Assembly (NCBI RefSeq): GCF_017573465.1
Contig: NZ_JAGEPF010000001.1
Coordinates: forward strand, 124,001 to 188,000
From: Actinomadura violacea
GTDB taxonomy: Bacteria > Actinomycetota > Actinomycetes > Streptosporangiales > Streptosporangiaceae
Direction: 5' to 3'
DNA: 64,000 nt
Every line of letters starts with the position of its first letter. Position 1 is the first letter of the stretch. The notes under the pieces are model-generated. The model saw only the letters and a program-made list of their open reading frames with translations, was not told the origin of the DNA and did no database searches. Shown piece after piece: positions 16,865 through 26,658 of the stretch. The translations under genes were made by a program, and so were the position numbers.

Positions 16865-17350
16865 ATGCCCCCTGCGATCCGAACCGCCACCGAGACCGAC
16901 GCCCCCGCGATCGCCCATCTGCACCTGGCGTCCTACCGCGCCGCCTACCGCGGCCTGCTCCCCGACGACTTCCTTTCTGGCCTCGATCCCGCCCAACGCG
17001 AGCACCGCTGGCTGGAAAGCCTCCGCGACCCGTCCCGCGCCACCTTCGTCGCCGAATCCGGCACCGCGTTGACCGGCTTCGCCGAAATAGCGTTCTCAGG
17101 CGAACTGAAAGCCCTCCACATCGCCGAGACGCACTGGCGGCAAGGAACGGGCACCGCCCTCCACAGCCGGGCCGTCCACACCCTCAAGGCCGCCGGCCTG
17201 AAAAGCGCCGTCCTCTGGGTCCTCCAAGGCAACCAGCGCGCCTGCGCCTTCTACGAAACCGCCGGCTGGACCTTCACCGGCGAAACGCGCCACCGCACGA
17301 TCCGCGGCACCGCCGTCGACGAACTCCGCTACCGGATCCGATGGCCGTAA
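16865..17350 (+). CDS. GNAT-family N-acetyltransferase
   Basis: 161 residues, one GNAT domain: an N-terminal RTATETDAPAIAHLHLASYRAAYRG segment typical of RimI-like enzymes, an acetyl-CoA loop region HWRQGTGTALHSRAVHTLKAAG, and NQRACAFYETAGWTFTGE near the C-terminus. It should acetylate a small amine or a protein N-terminus; the substrate is unknown. No Shine-Dalgarno is visible. TCTAAT lies 6-7 nt before the ATG, suggesting a leaderless mRNA independent of purL, whose terminator lies between. Confidence 0.85.
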   Translation: MPPAIRTATETDAPAIAHLHLASYRAAYRGLLPDDFLSGLDPAQREHRWLESLRDPSRATFVAESGTALTGFAEIAFSGELKALHIAETHWRQGTGTALHSRAVHTLKAAGLKSAVLWVLQGNQRACAFYETAGWTFTGETRHRTIRGTAVDELRYRIRWP

Positions 17351-17359
17351 CCTGAGCGG

Positions 17360-17854
17360 GTGCAGGAAACCGTGACCTACGTGGAAATGACCGACCGGGC
17401 CCAGTTGAACCCCGCCGCGCCCGTCCAGGGCCTGCTCCTGGAACCCCTCGACCGCACTTCGCCCCTCATCCCCGACGTCATGTCCCGCGTCGGCGCCCCG
17501 CACGGCTGGAAAAGCTCCCGCCGCACCCCCGACGAATGGCGAGCCTGGCTCGCCGCGAACCCCCGCCGCGCCTTCGCCCTGCTCACCTACGAATCAGAAC
17601 CGGCAGGCATCGTCGCCTGCGACCCCCACGACCACGAAGTGGAGATCGAGACCTTCGGCCTCCTCCCCGACTTCGTCGGCAAGGGCCTCGGCGCCCACGC
17701 GCTCACCCTCGCGGTCCGACGAGCCTGGGAACTGTCCCCCACGGCCACCCGCGTCTGGCTCCACACGTCCTCACTCGACCACCCCAACGCCCTCCCCAAC
17801 TACTACCGCCGCGGCTTCCGCACCTTCAAAACCGAACCCGGCACCCGTCCCTGA
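17360..17854 (+). CDS. GNAT-family N-acetyltransferase
   Basis: 164 residues with a GNAT core: EVEIETFGLLPDFVGKGLGAHALTLAVRRAW (acetyl-CoA loop VGKGLGAHA), then HPNALPNYYRRGFRTFKTE. A TAACCT box ends 6 nt before the GTG at 17360, consistent with a leaderless start there. The GTG at 17372, after AGGAAA, is the alternative and fits the family's usual MTYxEMT beginning. Low-similarity neighbour of the GNAT at 16865, not a close duplicate. The substrate is unknown. Confidence 0.8.
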   Translation: MQETVTYVEMTDRAQLNPAAPVQGLLLEPLDRTSPLIPDVMSRVGAPHGWKSSRRTPDEWRAWLAANPRRAFALLTYESEPAGIVACDPHDHEVEIETFGLLPDFVGKGLGAHALTLAVRRAWELSPTATRVWLHTSSLDHPNALPNYYRRGFRTFKTEPGTRP

Positions 17855-17884
17855 CCTCCAGGGCTCCTCACTGGGCGTCTACTA

Positions 17885-18502
17885 CTATCCCGGTACGCCC
17901 ATCATCATTTCCTCGCGGGAGGGGATTCCCAAGCCCACGTGAGGGACCCACATCCGGAGCGCCAGCAAGTACAGGCCAAGGATCAGAACCGGTGAGAGCC
18001 ACCGCGAGAGCCGTGTCCGGTTGGCCGGCATGGTCAGGACCGCCAGCGCCGGAGTCGCCGATGCGGCGAATATCAGGCCGAGCGTATTGAGTAGCGGCCC
18101 CGGCCGGTTGTGACATCCGAACACCCAGACCCCGCCCCCTCCGCAGACGTCCGCCTGGGTGTAGAAGAAGGTGAGAAGGCAGAACAGGCCGCCGAGGAAC
18201 CATGCGCACGCGGCCAATGCCACTTCGAGGCTCCGAATCGGCCGGGACAAGCCACCGCGCCGAGCAGCGCGCATGTCCATGACCGCCACGGCCGTCATCA
18301 GTCCGATGACAACGACCACGGCCAGCGTCTCCAGGCCCCACCCCAGGCTGCTCGCCTGAAAGGGCGGCTTGTCGGAGTCCGTGCTGTCCGTCGGCCAGGT
18401 TGCCACGGTCAGGACGAAAAGGGCCGTCACGGCCACCCAGGCTCCGCCCACCACCCCGTACTCGCGAAAGCGACCACCGGCCATCACCGGGCTTTTGAGC
18501 AC
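17885..18502 (-). CDS. Hypothetical four-helix membrane protein
   Basis: 205 residues with four hydrophobic segments (around residues 20-38, 58-75, 92-112 and 170-188; for example VVGGAWVAVTALFVLTVA and ALAACAWFLGGLFCLLTFF). Two Cys lie in an extracytoplasmic-looking loop (ADVCGGGGVWVFGCHN). GGAGG is 7 nt before the GTG. I do not recognise the family. It starts a patch of poorly conserved genes with somewhat lower GC. Confidence 0.6.
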   Translation of the reverse strand: MLKSPVMAGGRFREYGVVGGAWVAVTALFVLTVATWPTDSTDSDKPPFQASSLGWGLETLAVVVVIGLMTAVAVMDMRAARRGGLSRPIRSLEVALAACAWFLGGLFCLLTFFYTQADVCGGGGVWVFGCHNRPGPLLNTLGLIFAASATPALAVLTMPANRTRLSRWLSPVLILGLYLLALRMWVPHVGLGIPSREEMMMGVPG

Positions 18503-18653
18503 GTGGACGCCTCCATCCGGTACCAGCGCAGATCTTCAACCTACAACTTTCGCCCCACGCGGCGGACCGCGGAATCTACGCGCCCAGATAACGACCGCAC
18601 CTGGAGCCGAATGCGGTATCGCTCGGCGGTGCGCTCAGGGCAGGATCGGTTCC

Positions 18654-19004
18654 ATGACGAACGTGGCCGACAGGCAGATCCCCAATTACCTGGACCATGT
18701 CGGGCCGGGGTGGCGCGACATCCTGATGCGGACCCACGCCGAACTCATCGCCGTACTGCCGAACTACCAGCTGGCTCAGGTCAAGGAGAAGTACGGCATG
18801 CTCGACGTCAACCTGGGCGTGTACTTCGACCCCGTCACCGGCGAACTCGGTGTCTCCCGTGACATCGGCGACCGGATCCGCGCCATTCTGACGGCCGCGC
18901 AGGACGAGTCCCGTCGCACCTGCGAGGTCTGCGGCGAGCCGGGCAGCGAGACCGGCCAGGAGTGGATCAGAACCCTCTGCCCCGACCACGCCCAACGGCG
19001 CTGA
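18654..19004 (+). CDS. Small protein with C-terminal zinc-ribbon-like motif
   Basis: 116 residues. The phrase NYQLAQVKEKYGMLDVNLG resembles a conserved core (QVKEKFGGLR) of small actinobacterial hypotheticals. The C-terminus has CEVCGEPG and LCPDH, a probable Cys3-His zinc site. CAGGAT lies 7 nt before the ATG, suggesting leaderless expression. The function is unknown; some relatives lie next to toxin or phage genes, but none is visible here. Confidence 0.65.
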   Translation: MTNVADRQIPNYLDHVGPGWRDILMRTHAELIAVLPNYQLAQVKEKYGMLDVNLGVYFDPVTGELGVSRDIGDRIRAILTAAQDESRRTCEVCGEPGSETGQEWIRTLCPDHAQRR

Positions 19005-19090
19005 GCGGCAGACGGCCAGTCCCCCCCGATGCGCCCGACCCGCAATCGGACGGCTCCGCCCTGCACCACCGGCGCCGTCCGTTCCGCACT

Positions 19091-19540
19091 CTAGGCCTGA
19101 CCACCCCCGGGCCTTCCTGCTGCTTCCTCGCCGGAGACCATGCGGTGTCCGCGGGCCGTGTCCATGTACTCGCGGACTCGGTGGATCAGGCCGTCTCGAA
19201 GCTCGAAGACGAAGCAGTAATCGTTGCTGTAGTGGTTGCCGTTGGCGAGCGTGGCCGTCATGGTCTCCTCCACGATCACGTGGTCGCCGTCGGCATAGAT
19301 CCCGTGGAAGGTGACGGTGACGTCGTGCGCGAAGAAGCGAGGGAAGTCGTCGGCGAGAAAACGCACGATCGCCTCCCGGCCGACCATATGGCTGGAGCCT
19401 CCCAGCGCTACGGCGGTCGCGTTGTCCAGGGGCGCCAGCCACTCGGCGTCCTCAGTGAAGACCGCGGAGATCTGATCCGCGTCGTGGGTGGCGAAGGCTT
19501 TCCAGGCGTTCTGGACGATGTCCCGGCTGTACTGCGACAT
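19091..19540 (-). CDS. SnoaL/NTF2-like protein
   Basis: 149 residues with the cone-shaped alpha+beta fold of the SnoaL/ketosteroid-isomerase-like superfamily: an N-terminal helix then AFATHDADQISAVFTEDAEW, GREAIVRFLADDFPRFF, and FELRDGLIHRVREYMD near the end. Members are small isomerases, cyclases or binding proteins, and the sequence alone does not say which. TAGAGT lies 7 nt before the ATG, consistent with a leaderless mRNA. Confidence 0.75.
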   Translation of the reverse strand: MSQYSRDIVQNAWKAFATHDADQISAVFTEDAEWLAPLDNATAVALGGSSHMVGREAIVRFLADDFPRFFAHDVTVTFHGIYADGDHVIVEETMTATLANGNHYSNDYCFVFELRDGLIHRVREYMDTARGHRMVSGEEAAGRPGGGQA

Positions 19541-19632
19541 GGCCGAGACTCTAGAAAGGTGCGGGGGAGAGGACTGGCGAATTTACGACATCAACGCCGG
19601 CACCCCCTACCGGAGCATCCGCGGATCACCCC

Positions 19633-19750
19633 CGATCAAGGCCCTGACCTGGGCAATCCGGAACGCCTGGAATCGAAAGGCTGGGAACCGGTCTCGTGGA
19701 ACCTGGGCCTCCGGCACTCCACCGTCGTCCTCCGCCGCACCGATTGCTGA
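19633..19750 (+). pseudogene. Possible gene remnant (C-terminal fragment)
   Basis: About 39 codons before the TGA at 19748-19750 read LESKGWEPVSW and LGLRHSTVVLRR with strongly GC-biased third positions. Upstream the frame loses coding character and has no start. It looks like the tail of a deleted protein, possibly an enzyme C-terminus. I cannot name it. Confidence 0.25.
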
Positions 19751-19766
19751 TGGAAGGTTGGACGGT

Positions 19767-20057
19767 GTGGTGAACCGACTCCCTGTGCGCAACCTGACTA
19801 ATGAGTTCCTGTGCCTAGTGGTGGAACCGCTCGGTGAGGACTTCTGGCTGAAACCCCAGGAGACCCTGGTTGTGACCTATACCGCCGACGACGGTCATGA
19901 TTCTGAGTTATCGATGGTGGTGGCAACCGATCACGTGCAGGCTTGGATCAACGAGGGCGACCCCTGCAACTTCAAGGTCACTGATGGGTCCGGAGCCGAG
20001 GTGACCTGCGGTCATCAGCGTCCGCCCGGTGGCTTCGCCCATAGCCCCGAGGACTGA
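19767..20057 (+). CDS. Hypothetical protein
   Basis: 96 residues, acidic, beta-rich in appearance (LCLVVEPLGEDFWLKPQETLVVTYTADDG, then LSMVVATDHVQAWINEGDP). No signal peptide or membrane segment is seen. GGAAGG lies 9 nt before the GTG at 19767; GTG 19770 is equally possible. GC content is visibly lower than in the neighbours, which hints at acquired DNA. No family is recognised. Confidence 0.55.
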   Translation: MVNRLPVRNLTNEFLCLVVEPLGEDFWLKPQETLVVTYTADDGHDSELSMVVATDHVQAWINEGDPCNFKVTDGSGAEVTCGHQRPPGGFAHSPED

Positions 20058-20124
20058 GGGGCCGTCGCGCACAGGCGCCGTTGGGGCTTGGCGCGGGTGT
20101 CGGGGACGGTGTCATCGTTTGCGG

Positions 20125-21084
20125 TTAGAAGACCGAGATGTGGACGTGGTCGTAGTGGTTGGCGGTTACGCCGCCTCGGTTCTCCATGGCGCGCCAGCCG
20201 GGGCTGCGGAGGTCGTAGATGCGCTGGCGCCAGATGATGTACTTGATGCCGAGGGCGCTCGCGTGGGCGATGGCGTAGGCGGCGGTGGCGTCGCCGTGGG
20301 CCTGGGCGGCGCCGGTGGCCATGACGCCGCCGGTGGTGATCATGAAGTCGCAGGCGTGGCCGGTGCCGTGGTCCTGCGGGTCGCCGGTGCTGCGGACGCA
20401 GCCGATCGTGGGGAAGGGCCCCATCTCCTGGTCGATGACCGTCTTGACGTGCGCCATGCGGGGGGTGACGCCGCCCATCCCGACGCTCGGTGACTGCGGC
20501 TTGTACTTCTTGACCAGGGCCTCGACGCGCTTCTTCTGCGCGAGCAGGTCCTTGATCTCCTTCTGCAGTTCGGTGATCTTCTTCTGGGCCTGGTCGTGCG
20601 CGGTGGCCTGTTCGTCGACGAGCTTGCCGATCTGGGCGACCTTCGCCGTCTTGTTCTGGGCGAGGTGCTCGATGATGGAGTAGCCGCTCAGCATGTCGGA
20701 CGGGTTGCCCGCGGCGAGCATGGAGATGGTGGGGCCCTGGCCGTCCGTCATGTACTGGGTGGCGGCCATCTGGGCGACGAGGGAGCGGGCTTCGTCGAGG
20801 TTGTTCTGCAGGCTCTGGGACTTCTGCAGGGCCTTCTTCGCGGCGTACTGGGCGTCCTTCAGCTTGGCGAGGTCGCCGCCGTACGCCTTGTCGAGCTTGT
20901 TGATCTGCGCGTTGAGCTTGGCGAACTTGCCGCTGTCGCCGGGGTCGGACGGCAGGGCGGGCAGCGAGCGCGGCGCGGCGGCGGACGAGGGCGCGGCGGT
21001 GCAGGCCAGCGGCAGCGCGATGGCGAGGACGGCCAGGGCCGTGCGCCGGGTTCGTCTCCGGAGGGTGGAGGTGGGGGACTCCAC
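20125..21084 (-). CDS. Secreted coiled-coil cell-wall protein (PcsB-like N-terminus)
   Basis: 319 residues from the GTG at 21084, preceded by GAGGAG. A signal peptide ends near PSSAAAP. Residues about 45-190 are coiled coil (KLNAQINKLDKAYGGDLAKLKDA, QKKITELQKEIKDLLAQKKRVEALVKK), as in PcsB/RipA-type regulators of wall hydrolysis. The C-terminal 110 residues (GCVRSTGDPQDHGTGHACDFM, ANHYDHVHISVF) contain His/Asp residues that resemble the VanY/LAS-type zinc peptidase-like fold found in actinomycete secreted proteins. It likely acts in peptidoglycan remodelling; whether it is itself catalytic is unclear. Confidence 0.75.
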   Translation of the reverse strand: MESPTSTLRRRTRRTALAVLAIALPLACTAAPSSAAAPRSLPALPSDPGDSGKFAKLNAQINKLDKAYGGDLAKLKDAQYAAKKALQKSQSLQNNLDEARSLVAQMAATQYMTDGQGPTISMLAAGNPSDMLSGYSIIEHLAQNKTAKVAQIGKLVDEQATAHDQAQKKITELQKEIKDLLAQKKRVEALVKKYKPQSPSVGMGGVTPRMAHVKTVIDQEMGPFPTIGCVRSTGDPQDHGTGHACDFMITTGGVMATGAAQAHGDATAAYAIAHASALGIKYIIWRQRIYDLRSPGWRAMENRGGVTANHYDHVHISVF

Positions 21085-21208
21085 GTCTGCTCCTCTCCGG
21101 CCGGACCCGGGGGCGTCCGGCCGAACGCCAACGGACGGCGAGGGGGCCGTCCTTGTCCTCGCCAAGATTAAACGGCTGGGGCGGGTGGGGCGGTTCAACC
21201 CCCAAGAA

Positions 21209-21234
21209 GCCCGGCCCCCCGAGGGGAGCCGGGC
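21209..21234 (-). terminator. Terminator after the subtilisin gene
   Basis: GCCCGGC and GCCGGGC arms (7 bp), with a C4/G4 inner pairing, start 16 nt beyond the stop at 21250. Confidence 0.6.
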
Positions 21235-21249
21235 CGTCCTACGGGAGGG

Positions 21250-22413
<1,164 letters not shown>

Positions 22414-22462
22414 GGCTTGTCTCCTTCTGCCGGGGGGCCGCGCTGTCGGCGGCCCGTCAGAA

Positions 22463-22479
22463 GATCGAGAGCTTCGATC
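22463..22479. promoter_or_regulatory. Dyad upstream of the subtilisin gene
   Basis: GATCGA-gagct-TCGATC, a perfect inverted repeat 50 bp upstream of the protease start. A repressor or activator site is plausible but unproven. Confidence 0.35.
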
Positions 22480-22503
22480 GAGGGGCCACCCTAGCGGAAC
22501 TGT

Positions 22504-22536
22504 TCTGACATAGACCGCAAAAGCGGACGTGTCAGA
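22504..22536 (-). terminator. Hairpin between kinase and protease genes
   Basis: A TCTGACA/TGTCAGA outer stem and CCGC-aaaa-GCGG inner hairpin lie about 110 nt beyond the kinase stop. It could be the kinase terminator or part of the protease control region. Confidence 0.4.
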
Positions 22537-22647
22537 CGGGTCGGGAAACGGCCGGAGTCGGCCGCCGACCGGAAGGGCTGGTGGGGGCGGGGTTCCGATC
22601 CCGTCGCGCGCCCGCCCCGGCCACGCGACGGCTCCCGGCGGCCCGGG

Positions 22648-24684
22648 TCAGCCGCGCGACAGCTTCCCGGAGTAGGCGAGGTTGGTGCCGGGCTTGTTCC
22701 ACGCGTACTGGAGCGTCCCGTCGGGCAGCCGCTTGATCTGGACCGTGCCGGACGTGCAGGGCGCCGGGATGGCGAGGTCCATCGTCAGGTTGCTCTGCGT
22801 GCCGTTCTTGAGCGTGAGCGTCCCGTTGCAGTGCTCCCGCGGGTACAGCGCGCGCGCCGTCGTGGCACCGGTCTGGAAGGTGACCTCAATGGGGAACGAC
22901 GCCTGCTGCGCGGTGTTCACCACCGTGCCCTTCCACGTGCCCGCGAACGGGCCGGGGACGGTGGTCACCGGCTGGTTGCCGGACGTGTTGGGCCGGTCGG
23001 GCGGCGGGTCGCCGTCGTCCTTCAGTTGCGGCCACAGCACGAGCATGATGATCGCGATGCCCACGCCCACGCCGATGACCAAGGACAACGCGACGCCCAG
23101 GACGTGGTTGCTCGGGCGGCGCATCCGGCCGAGGGACAGCAGCGGCGACCCCTTCCGCCGGCCGCCGCCGTGCTGGCCGGCGCCGCCCTGCTCGGCGCGC
23201 AGGCCGGGGATCAGGTGCGACGCCGTCGTCTCGTCCGGGGCGTCCGGCATCTCGACCGGGTCGAACGCGGTGGTCGGGGCGGGGTCGGACGGGTCGGCGG
23301 GCGGGGGCACGGCGCTCATCGTCGCCGTCGCGTCCGCCGCCGGAGCGCCGATGTTGAACGTGGTGGTCGCCTCGAACGCCGACGGGTCGAGTTCGGGCTC
23401 GGGCGCGGACGGCGCCGGAGCGGCGCCTCCACCGGGACCTCCCGACGCGGCGGGCTTGGCCTTCGCCAGAGGCGAGGACGCCAGGAGGTTCGAGAGCTTC
23501 CTGAAGGGCCGCGACGGCGGCGGAGTGAACCCGTGCCGGGCCGCCATGGGGGGACCCTGCATCTGAGGTCCGCTGCCGGGAGGCGGAGGTATGAACGGCT
23601 GCTGCGGCGGCGGGCCTGACGGTGGGCCCATAGGAGGGGGCGGCGGGCCCATAGGAGCGCCCATGGGCGAGCGTGGAGGCGCCTGCGGTGGCATGGGCGC
23701 GGGCCCGGCACCGGGAGGCGGCCCTTGTGGCGGGGGCGGCCCTACAGGGCCGGCGGGCTGGGCTGCAGAGGGCGCAGGTGGTGGCGGGGGCGGCTGCGCG
23801 GAAGGCGCGGCGCTTCCGGCGAGCGCACGGCCCTCTTCCACCATGGACGGGGGCATGCGCCCAGCGAGTCCGCTGCTCTCGTCAAGGAGCCGTTCGAGGA
23901 GCCGCTTAGCGGTCGGACGTGCGGCGGGGTCCTTGGCGAACGCGTCCCGCATGATCCCCTGCAAGGACGGCGGCACCTCGGACAGGTCCGGGTCCTCGTA
24001 GATGATGCGCTGCATCACCTCGGACGGGGAGCCCTCCCCGAAGGGCGCCTTGCCGGTCACCGCGAACAGCATGGTGGCGGCCCAGGCGAAGACGTCGGCG
24101 GCCGGGCCTATGCCGCTGCCGCTGAGCTGCTCGGGCGCCTTGTAGGCGGGGTCTTCGGTGATACGTCCGGTGGGCGCGGCGTTAACGGCCTCCAGCGCGC
24201 GCGCTATGCCGAAGTCGGCCATCCGGGGTCCGTTCCTGCCGAGCAGGACGTTCCCCGGCTTCAGCCCGTGGTGGACGGCGCCGGCCCGGTGGACGGCCGC
24301 GAGCGCGACCGCCGTACCGACCGCCACGCGTTCCACTACGGCGCCGCCGCGTTTGCCTTCCTCGTCCACGAGCTGCTGCAGGGAAGGGCCGTCGACCCAT
24401 TCGCTCACCACGTACGGGCGGTCGCCCTCCACGTCGGCGCTGAGGATCGCCGCGGTGCAGAAGCCGGAGACCTTCTGGGCGGACGCGAAGGCGTTGGCGA
24501 ACCGGGACCGGGCCACGGGCTCGCCGCTCAGCCGGACGTGCAGCAGCTTCACCGCGACATGGCCGCCGGCCGGGTCCCTGCCGAGGAAGACGGCGCCCTG
24601 CTCGCCGACGCCCAGCCGGCCCGTGACCTCGTACGAGCCGAGCCGTCGCGGGTCACCGGGCTGCAGGGGCAGCGCCTCGGGCAT
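22648..24684 (-). CDS. Receptor-type Ser/Thr kinase homologue lacking the HRD aspartate
   Basis: 678 residues from the ATG at 24684 (GGAGG 8 nt upstream, far better than the GTG at 24762). The kinase domain spans about 17-275: glycine loop [12 protein letters not shown], Lys46 (VAVK), DFG at 157-159. The catalytic loop reads HHGLKPGN instead of HRDLKPxN, so the catalytic Asp is Gly140. A roughly 230-residue Pro/Ala/Gly-rich linker follows, then one membrane helix ([16 protein letters not shown]) and a 125-residue outside beta domain ([12 protein letters not shown]). The layout is that of PknB-like sensor kinases. The missing base suggests a pseudokinase or an atypical enzyme. It is divergent from the sterol-carrier gene. 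Confidence 0.88.
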   Translation of the reverse strand: MPEALPLQPGDPRRLGSYEVTGRLGVGEQGAVFLGRDPAGGHVAVKLLHVRLSGEPVARSRFANAFASAQKVSGFCTAAILSADVEGDRPYVVSEWVDGPSLQQLVDEEGKRGGAVVERVAVGTAVALAAVHRAGAVHHGLKPGNVLLGRNGPRMADFGIARALEAVNAAPTGRITEDPAYKAPEQLSGSGIGPAADVFAWAATMLFAVTGKAPFGEGSPSEVMQRIIYEDPDLSEVPPSLQGIMRDAFAKDPAARPTAKRLLERLLDESSGLAGRMPPSMVEEGRALAGSAAPSAQPPPPPPAPSAAQPAGPVGPPPPQGPPPGAGPAPMPPQAPPRSPMGAPMGPPPPPMGPPSGPPPQQPFIPPPPGSGPQMQGPPMAARHGFTPPPSRPFRKLSNLLASSPLAKAKPAASGGPGGGAAPAPSAPEPELDPSAFEATTTFNIGAPAADATATMSAVPPPADPSDPAPTTAFDPVEMPDAPDETTASHLIPGLRAEQGGAGQHGGGRRKGSPLLSLGRMRRPSNHVLGVALSLVIGVGVGIAIIMLVLWPQLKDDGDPPPDRPNTSGNQPVTTVPGPFAGTWKGTVVNTAQQASFPIEVTFQTGATTARALYPREHCNGTLTLKNGTQSNLTMDLAIPAPCTSGTVQIKRLPDGTLQYAWNKPGTNLAYSGKLSRG

Positions 24685-24887
24685 CTGACGAACCTCCGTG
24701 TCCTCCGGGGCCGCGTCCCCGGCCTCCCCGTTTCCCTTCACTCCCCCATGCGTGCCTGCCACCGGGGTCCATTTTTACCGTGCGCGCGGAGTCGTGGGTG
24801 CCATCGGCGGCCGAGCACCCTCGCCGGACCGGTGCCCGGCGGCCTCCCCTCCCCGCCTGCCGGCGGCGACCCGGTAGCGTCGGGGCG

Positions 24888-25364
24888 ATGCCGCGAACAC
24901 CGCTCTCCGCCGCCGTGCTGAACGAGCAGCGCGCCGCCCTGGGCCTGCCGCCTTACGCGGGCCCGGACGAGCCCGTGCCGCTGCGCCGCGCCGCCCTGCA
25001 GACCGTGCTGGCGGCAGCGGACGCGGGCGGGGACGCGGGCACGCAGGCGGGCACGCAGGCGGGCGCGGAGCTGCCCCGGCCGGTCGTCCGGGGCGCCGTC
25101 CGGTTCCTGCTCGACCGGCTCGCCGAGCTGGCGCCGGGCCGGTCGGTGGAGGTGCGCGTCCCTCCGCACGCCGCCGTGCAGTGCATCGCCGGCCCGCACC
25201 ATACCCGGGGAACCCCGCCGAATGTGGTCGAGATGGACGCCGGGACCTGGATCGGGCTGGCGACGGGACGGCTGAGCTGGGCGGACGCCATAGCCGGCCA
25301 CCGGGTCCGGGCCAGCGGGTCGCGCGCGGACCTGTCGGAGTACGTCCCCTTGCCGCTGGATTGA
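24888..25364 (+). CDS. Sterol-carrier-family (SCP2/MDMPI C-terminal-like) protein
   Basis: 158 residues. The C-terminal half ([50 protein letters not shown]) is the conserved actinobacterial sterol-carrier-like fold, a hydrophobic-ligand-binding cup. [14 protein letters not shown] stretch interrupts the middle. TAGCGT lies 7 nt before the ATG, implying a leaderless mRNA. The ligand and role are unknown. Its relatives are commonly found close to purF, as here. Confidence 0.75.
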   Translation: MPRTPLSAAVLNEQRAALGLPPYAGPDEPVPLRRAALQTVLAAADAGGDAGTQAGTQAGAELPRPVVRGAVRFLLDRLAELAPGRSVEVRVPPHAAVQCIAGPHHTRGTPPNVVEMDAGTWIGLATGRLSWADAIAGHRVRASGSRADLSEYVPLPLD

Positions 25365-25501
25365 TCCGGTTTCTCGGGGCCGACCTGGGATATTGGGTGC
25401 GAAGTCCAATTCGGGTCTTGCCCGGAGCGCCGGGCACTGCGAGCGTGGGTGCCGACCATCGGGGCACCGCATGGGCGAGACGCCGTGCAGGAGGTGGACC
25501 C

Positions 25502-26140
25502 GTGCTCGTAGCGCACTGGACGTTCGACGTCGCGACCGTCGACGGCCGCCGGGTGGCGGACGCCGCCGGGGGCGGCCCGGTCGCGGAGCTGAACGCGTCC
25601 GCGCAGATCGTCCCGGGGCGGCACGGGGAGGCGCTGAGCCTGGACGGGCTCGGCCGGGCGCTGATCCCCGCGATGCCGCAGCTGGTGCTGAGCCAGGTGT
25701 TCGGGTTCAGCGTGGCGTTCTTCGTCCAGGTGGTGGAGGAGCCCACCGGCGAGTGGCGCAGCCTGCTTTACAAGCCGGTCGCGGAGAGTGATGCGCGCGC
25801 GCTCGGCATGTGGCTCTATCCGGACGCCATGCGCCTGCGAGTGCAGTTGTTCACGGTCAAGGGCCCTGAGTACATCGACAGCCACGCAAGGCTGACTCCG
25901 GGGGAGTGGGCCCACGTCGCCTTCGTCGTGGACCACGAAGGCATGTTCCTCTACATCAACGGCCGTCTCGACACGGGCATGTCCCTAGAGCACGCCGTCG
26001 TGACGCCCGCCGGGCCGATCTACCTGGGCAGCGAACCCACCAAGCCAGGTTTCGGTGGCCTGATGGACGACTTCCGGGTGTACGCGTCCCCGCTGAGCGC
26101 CGAAGCCGTCGGCGCCTTGGCCGTCCAAGAGCACGGCTAG
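25502..26140 (+). CDS. LamG/concanavalin-fold protein without signal peptide
   Basis: 212 residues from a GTG with AGGAGG 7 nt upstream. The whole protein is one LamG-like jelly roll: LVAHWTFDV at the start, SLDGLGRALIP, FSVAFFVQV, GEWAHVAFVVDHEGMFLYINGRLD, GPIYLGSEPTKPGFGGLMDDFRVYASPLSAEAV at the end. Such domains bind carbohydrate or protein and are usually exported. Here neither signal peptide nor membrane anchor is present, so it seems cytoplasmic or is exported by another route. The partner is unknown. Confidence 0.8.
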   Translation: MLVAHWTFDVATVDGRRVADAAGGGPVAELNASAQIVPGRHGEALSLDGLGRALIPAMPQLVLSQVFGFSVAFFVQVVEEPTGEWRSLLYKPVAESDARALGMWLYPDAMRLRVQLFTVKGPEYIDSHARLTPGEWAHVAFVVDHEGMFLYINGRLDTGMSLEHAVVTPAGPIYLGSEPTKPGFGGLMDDFRVYASPLSAEAVGALAVQEHG

Positions 26141-26159
26141 GGGCGAGCCAAGCGGAACG

Positions 26160-26531
26160 TCAGGGGTTCGACGTGTCGCGGACGAACGGGAACTCCTGCT
26201 CCACGCATCCCTGCCGCGCCTCATCGTTCGGGTAGCGGGACGTGTCCCCGCACATCGCCGCCTTGCTCAGCAGCCAGACCAGCGCCACGACGCCCACCAC
26301 GACGGCTATGGCGCAGCACACGACGCCCGCCACCGCCGGCCACCGCTCGGACTGGCCCCGGACGAGAGCGATCGTCCCGAGGACGAGCCCCACGATCGCC
26401 GGGATCAGCCCCAGAAGGCACAGCGCCAGCCCTAGGAGCCCGACGATCCCGAGCACCAAGGAGGCCCGTGCCAGCCCGCTCCGCCGGGGCGGAGCCGGAG
26501 GCGAATAGGTCTGGTACCCAGGCAGCGTCAT
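26160..26531 (-). CDS. DUF4190-type small membrane protein
   Basis: 123 residues. A Pro/Tyr-rich N-terminus (GYQTYSPPAPPRRSG) precedes two long hydrophobic helices (ASLVLGIVGLLGLALCLLGLIPAIVGLVLGTIAL, and AVAGVVCCAIAVVVGVVALVWLL). The first matches the Gly-rich DUF4190 pattern. A short outside tail carries two Cys (MCGDTS, QGCVEQ). The ATG has GGAGG 5 nt upstream. The function is unknown. It is divergent from purF. Confidence 0.75.
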   Translation of the reverse strand: MTLPGYQTYSPPAPPRRSGLARASLVLGIVGLLGLALCLLGLIPAIVGLVLGTIALVRGQSERWPAVAGVVCCAIAVVVGVVALVWLLSKAAMCGDTSRYPNDEARQGCVEQEFPFVRDTSNP

Positions 26532-26645
26532 AGGTTCCTCCACGTGTCGGCCACCAGATTTGCGCGCGGACGCTGAAAGCCGTGCTCGCGGGGAGTAAAG
26601 GTCGCTTAAGGAGATCCACCGATCCGAGCAGGTGAAGGGGGCATC

Positions 26646-26651
26646 TAGACT
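26646..26651 (+). promoter_or_regulatory. purF -10 element
   Basis: TAGACT (TAnnnT) ends 7 nt before the GTG at 26659, placing the transcription start on or next to the start codon. This supports a leaderless purF mRNA. Confidence 0.5.
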
Positions 26652-26658
26652 GGCGGGC

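Noticed and set aside
13261..16890. A 1209-codon open frame antisense to purL
   Set aside because: GC-rich codons of purL keep the opposite strand open. The translation is low-complexity, has no domains, and purL is certain in the other direction.
19488..19766. N-terminal extension of the hypothetical at 19767
   Set aside because: It would overlap the SnoaL gene start, lacks third-position GC bias and has no ribosome-binding site.
24685..24762. Kinase start at the GTG 26 codons upstream
   Set aside because: It lacks a ribosome-binding site, while the ATG at 24684 has GGAGG at ideal distance and matches the family start.
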